Shown here piece after piece: positions 25,880 to 33,523 of a DNA stretch of 41,658 bases (position 1 is its first letter; each line of letters starts with the position of its first letter). A model generated the notes under the pieces. That model saw nothing but the letters and a program-made list of their open reading frames with translations, did no database searches and was not told where the DNA came from. The stretch is from Dehalococcoidia bacterium (lineage in GTDB: Bacteria; Chloroflexota; Dehalococcoidia; UBA2979). A program made the translations under genes and the position numbers. The stretch covers positions 1 through 41,658 of the forward strand of contig SHYP01000013.1 of assembly GCA_009692725.1 (NCBI GenBank). Direction: 5' to 3'.

Positions 25880-27345
25880 GCGCGCGCGCCGGCGATGACG
25901 GTGCGCGGCTGGCGTTCGACCGCGGGGCGCCGGGCCGGCGTGCCGCGGACGTCCCACGTTGGGCGGGGCCAGAGACGGCGCTGCCGGACGCGCGGCTGCT
26001 GCGCGACGAGCTGCGGCTGCCGGAGCTGAGCCAGCCCGAGCTCGTGCGCTACTACACGGAGCTGTCGACGCGGAACTACGGCGTCGACTCGGGCACGTAT
26101 CCGCTCGGCTCGTGCACGATGAAGTACAACCCAAAACTCAACGAGCTGATCGCGGGCCTCGGCGGCTTCGCTGACGCGCACCCGCAGGCGCCGGAGCAGG
26201 CGCAGGGCACGTTGCGCGTACTGCACGAGCTGCAGGGTGCGCTCGGCGAGATCACGGGCCTGCCGGCTGTGAGCCTCGCGCCGGCGGCGGGTGCGCAAGG
26301 CGAGCTTGCGGGCGTGCTCATGATCAAGCGCGCGCTGGAGGAGCGCGGCGAGCTGGCGCGGCGCCGGCGCGTACTGGTGCCGGACTCGGCGCACGGCACG
26401 AATCCGGCGACGGCCGCGATGGCCGGCTTCACCGTCACGCAGCTGCCGACGGGGCCGGACGGCTCGCTGGACCGTGCGGTGCTCGCGCGCGAGCTCGATG
26501 ACACCGTGGCGGCGTTGATGGTCACCGTGCCGAACACGCTCGGGCTGTGGGAGCGCGGCATCGAAGAGGTGGCGGCGCAGGCGCACGAGGCTGGGGCGTA
26601 CCTGTACGGCGACGGCGCGAACCTCAACGCGATCCTCGGGCGCGTGCGCTTCGGCGACCTGGGCTTCGACGTGGTGCATCTGAACCTGCACAAGAGCTTC
26701 AGCACGCCGCACGGCGGCGGTGGCCCGGGGGCGGGACCGGTGTGCGCGACGCACGAGCTTGCGCCATATCTGCCGGCGCCGATCGTCGTCGCGGCGAAGG
26801 GTGGGTTCGCGCTCGAGCGGCCGGAGCGGTCGATCGGGCGGCTGCAGCAGTTCCACGGTAACGCGGGCGTGTTGCTGCGCGCGTATGCGTACCTGCGCGC
26901 GCTGGGCCTCGACGGCCTGCGCGCGGCCTCCGGGTTCGCTGTGCTGAACGCCAATTACCTGTGGGCGCTCGTGCGCGAGGAGTACGACCTGCCGTACGGC
27001 GGGCCGGTGCTGCACGAGGTGGTGTTTTCCGGCAGCCGTCAGCGGCGTGCGCACAGCGTGCGCACGTACGACATCGCGAAGCGGCTGATCGACTACGGCT
27101 TCCACCCGCCGACGGTGTACTTCCCGCTGATCGTCGAGGAAGCGCTGATGATCGAGCCGACCGAGTCGGAGACGCGGGAGTCGGTGGAGGCGCTGGCGGC
27201 GGCGCTCGTGGCGATCGCGCGGGAGGCGGCGGAGCAGCCGGAGCTGCTGCACGACGCGCCGCGGTCGGCGCCGATCGGTCGCCTCGACGAGGCGGAGGCG
27301 GCACGGCGGCCGGTGCTGCGCTGGACGCCGGGGTTGGGCGGCTAG
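25876..27345 (+). CDS. gcvPB: Glycine dehydrogenase (decarboxylating) subunit 2
   Basis: The PLP-bearing subunit of the split P protein; 489 aa from ATG 25876, within the ATGA overlap with gcvPA. The Schiff-base lysine is K273 in HLNLHKSFSTPHGGGGPGAG. Other signatures are GSCTMKYNPKLNE, LSPAAGAQGE-like LAPAAGAQGELAG, VPDSAHGTNPATAAMAGF, GDGANLNAILG and KRLIDYGFHPPTVYFPLIV. It is about the usual length. Its stop codon overlaps by four bases the stop of a short gene on the other strand. Together with gcvT and gcvH it makes a complete glycine cleavage system apart from Lpd, which is encoded at 30.6-32.0 kb. Confidence 0.96.
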   Translation: MSARAGDDGARLAFDRGAPGRRAADVPRWAGPETALPDARLLRDELRLPELSQPELVRYYTELSTRNYGVDSGTYPLGSCTMKYNPKLNELIAGLGGFADAHPQAPEQAQGTLRVLHELQGALGEITGLPAVSLAPAAGAQGELAGVLMIKRALEERGELARRRRVLVPDSAHGTNPATAAMAGFTVTQLPTGPDGSLDRAVLARELDDTVAALMVTVPNTLGLWERGIEEVAAQAHEAGAYLYGDGANLNAILGRVRFGDLGFDVVHLNLHKSFSTPHGGGGPGAGPVCATHELAPYLPAPIVVAAKGGFALERPERSIGRLQQFHGNAGVLLRAYAYLRALGLDGLRAASGFAVLNANYLWALVREEYDLPYGGPVLHEVVFSGSRQRRAHSVRTYDIAKRLIDYGFHPPTVYFPLIVEEALMIEPTESETRESVEALAAALVAIAREAAEQPELLHDAPRSAPIGRLDEAEAARRPVLRWTPGLGG

Positions 27346-27470
27346 CGGACGGCGAGCGCCCAGAGCAGTGCAGCGGCCATGGCGACGTGCGCGAGCACGA
27401 AGTAGACGTCGGTGGCGTGCTGGTCCCACCAACGCTTGCCGTAGTTCGGGTCTCCGGAGTTGAAGTCCAT
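27342..27470 (-). CDS. Tiny single-helix membrane protein (42 aa)
   Basis: A short ORF convergent with gcvPB, sharing four bases at the stop codons. From ATG 27470 it encodes MDFNSGDPNYGKRWWDQHAT followed by one membrane helix (VYFVLAHVAMAAALLWALAV). The polar N-terminus with the WWDQHATD segment does not look random, and G/C third positions support coding. I do not recognise a characterised family. The ribosome site is weak. Its start region faces the lipB promoter region, so it may be divergently controlled with lipB. Confidence 0.5.
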   Translation of the reverse strand: MDFNSGDPNYGKRWWDQHATDVYFVLAHVAMAAALLWALAVR

Positions 27471-27640
27471 CGTCCGATTCAAGCCGCCGGCGGATGACCG
27501 GAGGGGGTCGGGGCGTGTGCCTGAAGTGCGGGCGCGAGGGCCCGCGACATCGGGGCTGGCCCGGCCGCGGGGACGGCGCGGGCGCGCCATACTGGAAGCT
27601 GCTCGGGGCGCCGCGGCCCCGCCAGTCCTCGGAGGCAGGG

Positions 27641-28408
27641 ATGCGCGAGGCGACGCTCGACCCGCTGGGGCTGGTCTCGTACGAGACGGGGCTGGCATGG
27701 CAGCGCTCCGCCGCCGCGGCGTTGCGCGCCGAGAGCGGCCCCCCTGCTCCGGAGGCGCTGGCGGTGCTGGAGCATGAGCCGGTGTACACGCTCGGGATGC
27801 ACGCGGACGCGCGGCACGTGCTCGCGACGCCGGAGGCGCTCGAAGCACAGGGCGCGCGGGTCGTGGTGACTGACCGCGGCGGCGACGTGACGTTTCACGG
27901 TCCGGGGCAGCTCGTCGCGTACCCGGTGCTCGACGTGCGGGCGCGCGGGCTGGGGCCCGGCGCGTACGTGCGCGCGCTGGAGGGGGCGGTAATCGCGGCG
28001 CTCGGGCGCTGGGGCGTGGCGGGCGAGCGCGCGCCGGGGCGGCCCGGGGTGTGGGTCGCCGGCGCGAAGGTCGCGGCGGTGGGCGTACGCATTCGCGACG
28101 GCGTGAGCACGCACGGGCTGGCGCTGAACGTATCGACCGAGCTGCGGTGGTTCGAGGCGATCGTGCCGTGCGGGATCGCGGACGCGGGGGTGACCTCGCT
28201 CGCGACGCTGCTCGGTGCCGACGCGCCGACGATGCGCGACGCGAGCGACGCCGTCGTCGAGGCGCTCACGTCGGCGTTCGAGCTGTGGTTGGTGGAGCGG
28301 ACACCCTCACTCCCCGGCCCCCTCTCCCGGGGACCGGGCGAGGGGGAGCCCGAATACAGCGGCAACGCGTCTATCGCGCGGACGGCTGCGGACGTGGGGG
28401 CCGCATGA
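27641..28408 (+). CDS. lipB: Octanoyl-ACP:protein N-octanoyltransferase
   Basis: It moves octanoate from acyl carrier protein to the lipoyl domains of GcvH and AceF, the first step of de novo lipoylation. It has 255 aa. ATG 27641 is preceded by GGAGG at five bases. Signatures are PVYTLGMHAD, the GGDVTFHGPGQLVAYPVLD loop, catalytic K143 in AGAKVAAVGVRI, HGLALNVSTELRWFEAIVPC with the nucleophile C177 in PCGIADAGVTSL. The core ends near residue 220; the last 35 or so residues are extra, and part of them (TPSLPGPLSRGPGEGEPE) is a translated palindromic repeat (28301-28352). Its TGA overlaps the lipA ATG (ATGA), so lipB-lipA is a coupled pair. Confidence 0.94.
   Translation: MREATLDPLGLVSYETGLAWQRSAAAALRAESGPPAPEALAVLEHEPVYTLGMHADARHVLATPEALEAQGARVVVTDRGGDVTFHGPGQLVAYPVLDVRARGLGPGAYVRALEGAVIAALGRWGVAGERAPGRPGVWVAGAKVAAVGVRIRDGVSTHGLALNVSTELRWFEAIVPCGIADAGVTSLATLLGADAPTMRDASDAVVEALTSAFELWLVERTPSLPGPLSRGPGEGEPEYSGNASIARTAADVGAA
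28301..28352. repeat. GC-rich palindromic repeat, copy D, in frame within lipB
   Basis: It reads ACCCTCACTCCCCGGCCC... with a returning GGCGAGGGGGAG arm; CCCGG/CCGGG and CTCCCC/GGGGAG pair. It is closely similar to the element inside putA at 7551-7609. It is translated as part of a C-terminal extension of LipB without breaking the frame. Confidence 0.7.
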
Positions 28409-29274
28409 CGGTGCGCGAGCGCAAGCCGGAGTGGATTCGTGCGCGCTTCCCGGGCGGGGAGCGCTACCTGGAGCTGAAGCGCGTGCTGCGCGCCGAGGGG
28501 CTGCACAGCGTGTGCGAAGAGGCGCGCTGCCCGAACATCGGCGAGTGCTTCAACGCGGGCACGGCGACGTTCATGATCCTCGGCGACATCTGCACGCGCG
28601 CGTGCGGGTTCTGCGACGTCACGTCGGGGCGACCGCAGGCGCTCGACCTGCTCGAGCCGTTCCGGCTCGCGCGCACCGTCGAGCGGTTGGGGCTGGAGTA
28701 CGCGGTGATCACCTCGGTGAACCGCGACGACGTGCCGGATGGCGGCGCGAGCGTGTTCGCGGCGTGCCTCCGCGCGATCCGCCAGCGGCTGCCGGCGTGC
28801 CAGGTGGAAGTGCTGATCCCAGACTTCGAGGGCAACTGGGACGCGCTGCGCACGGTGGTCGAATCGGGACCGGTGGTGCTGAACCACAACACGGAGACCG
28901 TGCCGCGGCTGTATAGCCGCGTGCGGCCGAAGGCGCGCTACGCGCGCTCGCTGGAACTGTTGCAGCGGGTGAAGGAGATCGATCCGGGGATGACGACGAA
29001 GTCGGGCGTGATGGTGGGCCTGGGCGAGACGTTTGAGGAGCTGCGCCAGACGCTCGCCGACCTGCGGGCGCACGACGTCGACCTCGTGACGGTCGGGCAG
29101 TATCTGCGGCCGTCGGCGAAGCACCTGCCGGTGGAGCGCTACTGGCACCCGGACGAGTTCGCGGCGATCGCGGAGGCGGGGCGCGCGCTCGGCTTCCGGC
29201 ACATCGAGGCGGGGCCGCTCGTGCGCAGCTCGTACCACGCGGGCGAGCAGCAGCGGGCCGCGGCGCGCGGGTAG
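28405..29274 (+). CDS. lipA: Lipoyl synthase
   Basis: A radical-SAM enzyme that inserts two sulfurs into protein-bound octanoate. It has 289 aa. The auxiliary cluster motif is CEEARCPNIGEC; the radical-SAM cluster motif is CTRACGFCDV within ATFMILGDICTRACGFCDV. Downstream are TSVNRDDVPDGGASVFAA, VLNHNTETVPRLY, TKSGVMVGLGE, TVGQYLRPSAKHLPV and the C-terminal RSSYHA, whose serine ligates the auxiliary cluster. The start ATG 28405 overlaps the lipB stop. All catalytic residues are present. It serves GcvH and AceF encoded on either side. Confidence 0.97.
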   Translation: MTVRERKPEWIRARFPGGERYLELKRVLRAEGLHSVCEEARCPNIGECFNAGTATFMILGDICTRACGFCDVTSGRPQALDLLEPFRLARTVERLGLEYAVITSVNRDDVPDGGASVFAACLRAIRQRLPACQVEVLIPDFEGNWDALRTVVESGPVVLNHNTETVPRLYSRVRPKARYARSLELLQRVKEIDPGMTTKSGVMVGLGETFEELRQTLADLRAHDVDLVTVGQYLRPSAKHLPVERYWHPDEFAAIAEAGRALGFRHIEAGPLVRSSYHAGEQQRAAARG

Positions 29275-29279
29275 TCGCG

Positions 29280-30137
29280 GTGCTCGCGGACCTGATGCCG
29301 GTGCAGACGGCGGACGGCATCGTGCTGTGGGGCGCGTACATCGCGCCGACGGTGAGCGCGCGCACGCTGCCGGTGGACGCGATCTGCTGGTTCCACGGCG
29401 ACACGGGGTCCTTCCACCGCCAGCTGTACCTCGACCTGGGCGCGCGGTTCGCGGCACAGGGGGTGGCGTTCCTCTCGGCGAACCGGCGCGGGCACGACCT
29501 GGTGGCGAACGGCGCCGCGGACGGGCCGCTGCAGGGGTATGCGCACGAGACGGTGAGCGAGGCGCCGCTGGACTACGCGGCGTGGTTCGCGCTGCTGCGG
29601 GCGCGCGGGCATCGCACGATCGCGATCGCAGGCCACTCGGGCGGCGCGGTGCGCGCGGTATACACGCAGTCGATGGCGCCGCTCGACGACGTGCGCGCGG
29701 TGCTCGCGGTGTCGCCGGGCGAGTACGACCACGAGGGGCTGCGCGCGCTGCACGAGCCGCTGTTCGCGGAGACGTACGCGCGCGCGGAGCAGCTGGTGGC
29801 CGCAGGGGAGCCGGACGCGTACCTGCGGCCGGGCATCCCGTGGGGGGCGTCCTGGACGGCAGCGCGCTTCGTCGACTGCTTCCACGCGGACAACCGCTAC
29901 AGCGTCGTGCGGCGCGCGCCGTCGGTCGGCGTGCCGGCGCTGTTCGTGTTCGGTGGCGAGGAGTGTGCAGTCGGCGGCGCGGACGAGCTGCCGGTGTGCG
30001 GCTACGCGATGCGGCAGCTGCGTGCGGCGGCGCTGCCCGGCGTCACGGTCGAGGTCGTCGAGGGCGCGAACCACGGCTACGTAGGGCGCGAGGCGGCGCT
30101 GTTCGAGACGCTGCGGGGGTGGCTCGCGCGGTTGTAG
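29280..30137 (+). CDS. Alpha/beta-hydrolase family protein
   Basis: A 285-aa predicted serine hydrolase, substrate unknown. The fold is indicated by CWFHGDTGSFHR (oxyanion strand), FLSANRRGHDLV, the nucleophile elbow GHSGGA with S120, the strand FVFGGEECAVGG and a candidate catalytic H265 in EGANHGYVG. No signal peptide. GTG 29280 starts five bases after the lipA stop, so it probably belongs to the lipB-lipA transcript. Similar hydrolases are often annotated as dienelactone-hydrolase-like or acyl-esterases; nothing ties it to lipoate beyond position. It ends 12 bp before the convergent GYD gene. Confidence 0.75.
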   Translation: MLADLMPVQTADGIVLWGAYIAPTVSARTLPVDAICWFHGDTGSFHRQLYLDLGARFAAQGVAFLSANRRGHDLVANGAADGPLQGYAHETVSEAPLDYAAWFALLRARGHRTIAIAGHSGGAVRAVYTQSMAPLDDVRAVLAVSPGEYDHEGLRALHEPLFAETYARAEQLVAAGEPDAYLRPGIPWGASWTAARFVDCFHADNRYSVVRRAPSVGVPALFVFGGEECAVGGADELPVCGYAMRQLRAAALPGVTVEVVEGANHGYVGREAALFETLRGWLARL

Positions 30138-30149
30138 CTCATGTCGCCG

Positions 30150-30442
30150 CTACGGCAGCGAAGCGATGATGGCCTTGTCTCGTCCTCGGTGAAGGCGCGG
30201 GTGGTGGTAGTGCGCAGGCTACCTGCCGCGCCGAGCCGGAGCGCCACGCGCGCCGCGGCGTCGTCGCTGGGGAGCTCCATGAGCGTGGCAATGTCGTACT
30301 CGCCCATCACCATATAGAAAAGGATCATCCGTCCGCCTTCCGCCTGAATCAGCTGCTTGGCAGCTTCCAGGCGCTCGGGGCTTGCCTTCACGTCGCCGAT
30401 GCCGCGGTCGGTCCACTGGACCAGGGACAGGTAACTCGGCAC
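30150..30442 (-). pseudogene. GYD-domain protein with a C-terminal frameshift
   Basis: GYD proteins are small alpha/beta (ferredoxin-like) proteins of about 95-100 aa with no firmly established role. GTG 30442, after a strong GGAGG, gives YLSLVQWTDRGIGDVKASPERL and then the name-giving region MGEYDIATLMELPSDDAAARVALRLG, then TTTTRAFTEDE. After EDE a base is missing near 30180: the natural ending KAIIASLP and TAG (30152-30150) lie in the next frame. The shifted frame instead continues for an unrelated Ser/Arg-rich tail into the neighbouring hydrolase gene. The span is 293 nt, one base short of 98 codons. The core domain is intact, so the protein may still fold; hence pseudogene status is uncertain. 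Confidence 0.7.
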
Positions 30443-30605
30443 GTCGTCCTCCATGTATCGCGGGGCGCGCGGCGCGTGCGCGCGCGCATCTTCACACCGC
30501 CCGCAAGCTGATCGAGCGGCGGCCAGAAGCCGGACTTCGCCACACGTGCGTCTAGGATTCGCCGGAGCGCCATGCGCGGGATTCTCGGGAGGCTGTGCTT
30601 CCGCG

Positions 30606-32033
30606 TTAGCGCGCGCGCGGGCGGATGTAGTCCGGGCTGTGGCCCAGGTAGAGGCTCGCGGCGTGCATCAGCGTCTCGGCGAGGGTGGGGTGGGCGTGGA
30701 TCGTCAGGTGCAGGTCCTGCACCGTCGCGCCCATCTCGACGGCGAGCGTGGCCTCGGCGATGAGCTCGCCGGCGTTCGTGCCGGCGATGCCGACGCCGAG
30801 GATGCGCTGCGTGCCGGGCTCGATCACGAGCTTGGTGAGGCCGTCGGCGCGGCCCATCGTCGTCGCGCGGCCGGAGGCGCCCCACGGGAAAGTGCTGCTC
30901 TCGATGGCGATGCCGCGCTCGCGCGCCTGCGTCTCGGTGAGGCCGGTCCACGCGATCTCCGGGTCGGTGAAGACGACGGCGGGAATCGCGGCGGGGGCGA
31001 ACGCGGTCGGGCGGCCGAAGATCGCCTCGACGGCGACGCGCGCCTCGTGCGCGGCCTTGTGCGCCAGCATGGGCTCGCCGGCGACGTCGCCGATCGCGTA
31101 GATCGCGGGCTCGGCGGTGCGGCGCTGTGCGTCGGTGACGACGAAGCCGCGTGCGTCGAGCTGTGCGCGTGTCTTGTCGAGGCCGAGCGTGCGCGTGTTC
31201 GGCGTGCGGCCGGTGGCGATCAGCACGCGGTCGAAGCGATGTTCGACCTCGTCAAAGGCGGCGCTGGTGAGGCGGGCGCGCACCGCGTCGCCGGTGTCCT
31301 CGAGCGAGGCGACGCGTGTGTTCAGCAGGATGGCTTCAACCTCGCCGCGCAGCCGCTTCTCGAGCACCTGCACGAGGTCGCGGTCGGCGCCGGGGAGCAG
31401 TCCGCCGGTCATCTCGACGATGGTGACGCGGCTGCCGAGCGCGGCGTACACGGAGCCGAGCTCGAGGCCGATGTAGCCGCCGCCGACGACGAGCAGCGTG
31501 GCGGGGATATCCGGCAGTTCCAGCGCCGACGTGGAGTCGAGCACGCGCGGGGACTCGATGCGCAGCGGCGGTGGGATCGCGGGAACGGAGCCGGTGGCGA
31601 CGATCGCGTAGTCGAACGCGAGCTCGGTCACCTGGCCGTCTGAGCGCACGTGCAGGGTGTTGGGCCCCTCGAAGTGGCCGACGCCCTGCATGTACGTCAC
31701 GCGGCGCGCGCGCGCGAGCGCGCCGAGGCCACGCGTGAGCTTGTCGACGACACCCTGCTTCCACGCGCGCAGCTCGGCGAGCTCGATCTGCGGCGGGGCG
31801 AAGCGCACGCCCCAGTCGCCGGCGGCGCGCGACTCGTGGATCACGCCGGCGACGTGCAGCAGTGCCTTCGAGGGGATGCAGCCGCGGTGCAGGCACACGC
31901 CGCCCGGCAACGGCTCGGCGTCGACGAGCGTGACGGCCATGCCGAGATCGGCGGCGAGGAAGGCGGCGGCGTACCCGCCGGGGCCGGCGCCGAGGACGAT
32001 GAGTCGTGCCGGTGCGGTGGCGGGGGTGGTCAC
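30606..32033 (-). CDS. lpdA: Dihydrolipoyl dehydrogenase
   Basis: The E3 flavoenzyme that reoxidises dihydrolipoyl groups with NAD+ for pyruvate dehydrogenase and also for the glycine cleavage system. It has 475 aa from GTG 32033. FAD-binding motif VLGAGPGGYAAAF; redox-active disulfide C47/C52 in GGVCLHRGCIPSKALL; NAD-binding LLVVGGGYIGLELG; second FAD motif AIYAIGDVAGEPMLAHKA; dimer-interface active-site His in IHAHPTLAETL. It is the last gene of aceE-aceF-lpdA, 44 bp after aceF. No other lpd is in the window, so it is the likely partner of GcvH too. Confidence 0.96.
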   Translation of the reverse strand: MTTPATAPARLIVLGAGPGGYAAAFLAADLGMAVTLVDAEPLPGGVCLHRGCIPSKALLHVAGVIHESRAAGDWGVRFAPPQIELAELRAWKQGVVDKLTRGLGALARARRVTYMQGVGHFEGPNTLHVRSDGQVTELAFDYAIVATGSVPAIPPPLRIESPRVLDSTSALELPDIPATLLVVGGGYIGLELGSVYAALGSRVTIVEMTGGLLPGADRDLVQVLEKRLRGEVEAILLNTRVASLEDTGDAVRARLTSAAFDEVEHRFDRVLIATGRTPNTRTLGLDKTRAQLDARGFVVTDAQRRTAEPAIYAIGDVAGEPMLAHKAAHEARVAVEAIFGRPTAFAPAAIPAVVFTDPEIAWTGLTETQARERGIAIESSTFPWGASGRATTMGRADGLTKLVIEPGTQRILGVGIAGTNAGELIAEATLAVEMGATVQDLHLTIHAHPTLAETLMHAASLYLGHSPDYIRPRAR

Positions 32034-32077
32034 GATGCGGCGCCTCTCAGGTGCGGTAGCGGCCGTGGTTGCGTTGG

Positions 32078-33499
32078 TTAGCCTTCGAGCGTGAGCAGCA
32101 GCGGTTCGTTGATGGCGTCGGCGATCCAGTTCAGGAAGCGCGCGCCGTCGGCGCCGTCGACGACGCGGTGGTCGATGGAGAGCGACAGCGGGAGGCGGAG
32201 GCGCGGCACCGGCGCCGACTGCGCGTCGGCGTAGACGGCCTCGAGCTGTGCGCGGCCGACGCCGAGGATGGCGACCTCTGGCCAGTTCACGATCGGCGTG
32301 AAGTTGCCGGTGTTCAGGCTGCCAAGGTTGCTGATGGTGAAGGTGGCGCCGCGCATCTCGTCGAGGCCGAGCTTGCCGTCGCGGGCGCGCCCGGCGATGC
32401 CGTTCATCTCGATCGACAGCTCGATGATGTTCTTCTGGTCGATGTCGCGGATCACCGGGACGGCGAGCCCGCGCTCGGTGTCGACGGCCATGCCGACGTG
32501 GTAGTAGCGCTTGAGCACCAGCTCCTGCGTGGCGACGTCGAGGCTGGCGTTGAAGTTCGGGTGCGCCTTGAGCGCGGCCCCGACGATCTTCAGCAGCACG
32601 ACGGAGAGCGTGAGCGTGCCGCCGGCCTCCTGCGCGCGCTCGCGGTAGCGCCGGCGCACAGCATCGAGCTCGGTAACGTCGACCGAGCGGAACACCGTGA
32701 CGAGCGGCACCTCCGCCCACGAGGTCGCCATGTTGCGGGCGACGGTGCGGCGGAAGCGCGTGAGCGGCGCGCGCTCGATGGGGCCGTACTGCGCGAAGTC
32801 TGGGAGGGGCGGCGTGATGTGCGTCGCGTCACCCGGCGTTGCAGCGCCGTCGGCACTCGGGGAGGGCGCTGCCGGAGCGGCGGTCGGGCGCGCGCTGCGT
32901 GCGTGCCGCTTCACGTCCTCGATGTCGATGCGGCCGCCCGGACCGCTGCCGGCGACGACTGTGATGTCGACGCCGACCTCGCGCGCGAACTGGCGCACTG
33001 CGGGTGCGGCGAACGCGGAGCTGCCCGCCGCGGAAGCTGCGGGCGCGGGGGACGGCGTGAAGGGCTGTGGCGCGGCGGCGGCCGTTGCGACGGGGGGCTC
33101 GACAGGCGCGGGTGCCGGGGGCGCGGTGGCGGTCGGGGGAGCGGGGGGAGTGGGCGCGGGGTCGGGCGCCGGGGCTGGGGGCGCGGGCGCGGCTGCTGGA
33201 GCAGTGGTGGCGGCCGCTGCGGGAGCCGGCGTGGGCGCAGTGGCGGCGGCGCCGGCAGCCTCGACCGCCTCCATCGTGAACAGCAGCTGCCCGGGGCGGA
33301 TGGTGTCGCCGGGCTGCACGTGGATCTGCGCGATGCGGCCCGCGACGCTTGCGGGTACGTCGACGGTGGCTTTCTCGGTCTCGATGGTGAGCACGGCTTG
33401 GTCGGCCGCGATCGTGTCGCCCGCGGCGACGAGCAGCTGCACGACGTCGACCTCGGCGACGCCCTCGCCGAGGTCGGGGAGCGTGAACTCGATCGCCAT
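32078..33499 (-). CDS. aceF: Pyruvate dehydrogenase E2 (dihydrolipoamide acetyltransferase)
   Basis: The core of the pyruvate dehydrogenase complex, passing acetyl from E1 to CoA. It has 473 aa from ATG 33499. One lipoyl domain (residues 1-78, lipoyl K43 in IETEKATVDVP), a long Ala/Pro-rich flexible linker (about 80-160), a peripheral-subunit-binding domain (about 163-200, AAPAVRQFAREVGV ... GPGGRIDIEDVKRH), a second short linker and the catalytic domain (about 245-473) with LTRFRRTVARNMATSW and the active-site SIDHRVVDGADGARFLN. The substrate could in principle be another 2-oxoacid, but position 25 bp after aceE settles pyruvate. Confidence 0.95.
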   Translation of the reverse strand: MAIEFTLPDLGEGVAEVDVVQLLVAAGDTIAADQAVLTIETEKATVDVPASVAGRIAQIHVQPGDTIRPGQLLFTMEAVEAAGAAATAPTPAPAAAATTAPAAAPAPPAPAPDPAPTPPAPPTATAPPAPAPVEPPVATAAAAPQPFTPSPAPAASAAGSSAFAAPAVRQFAREVGVDITVVAGSGPGGRIDIEDVKRHARSARPTAAPAAPSPSADGAATPGDATHITPPLPDFAQYGPIERAPLTRFRRTVARNMATSWAEVPLVTVFRSVDVTELDAVRRRYRERAQEAGGTLTLSVVLLKIVGAALKAHPNFNASLDVATQELVLKRYYHVGMAVDTERGLAVPVIRDIDQKNIIELSIEMNGIAGRARDGKLGLDEMRGATFTISNLGSLNTGNFTPIVNWPEVAILGVGRAQLEAVYADAQSAPVPRLRLPLSLSIDHRVVDGADGARFLNWIADAINEPLLLTLEG

Positions 33500-33523
33500 C
33501 GGGGCCTCCGTCGTCGGGCGCGT

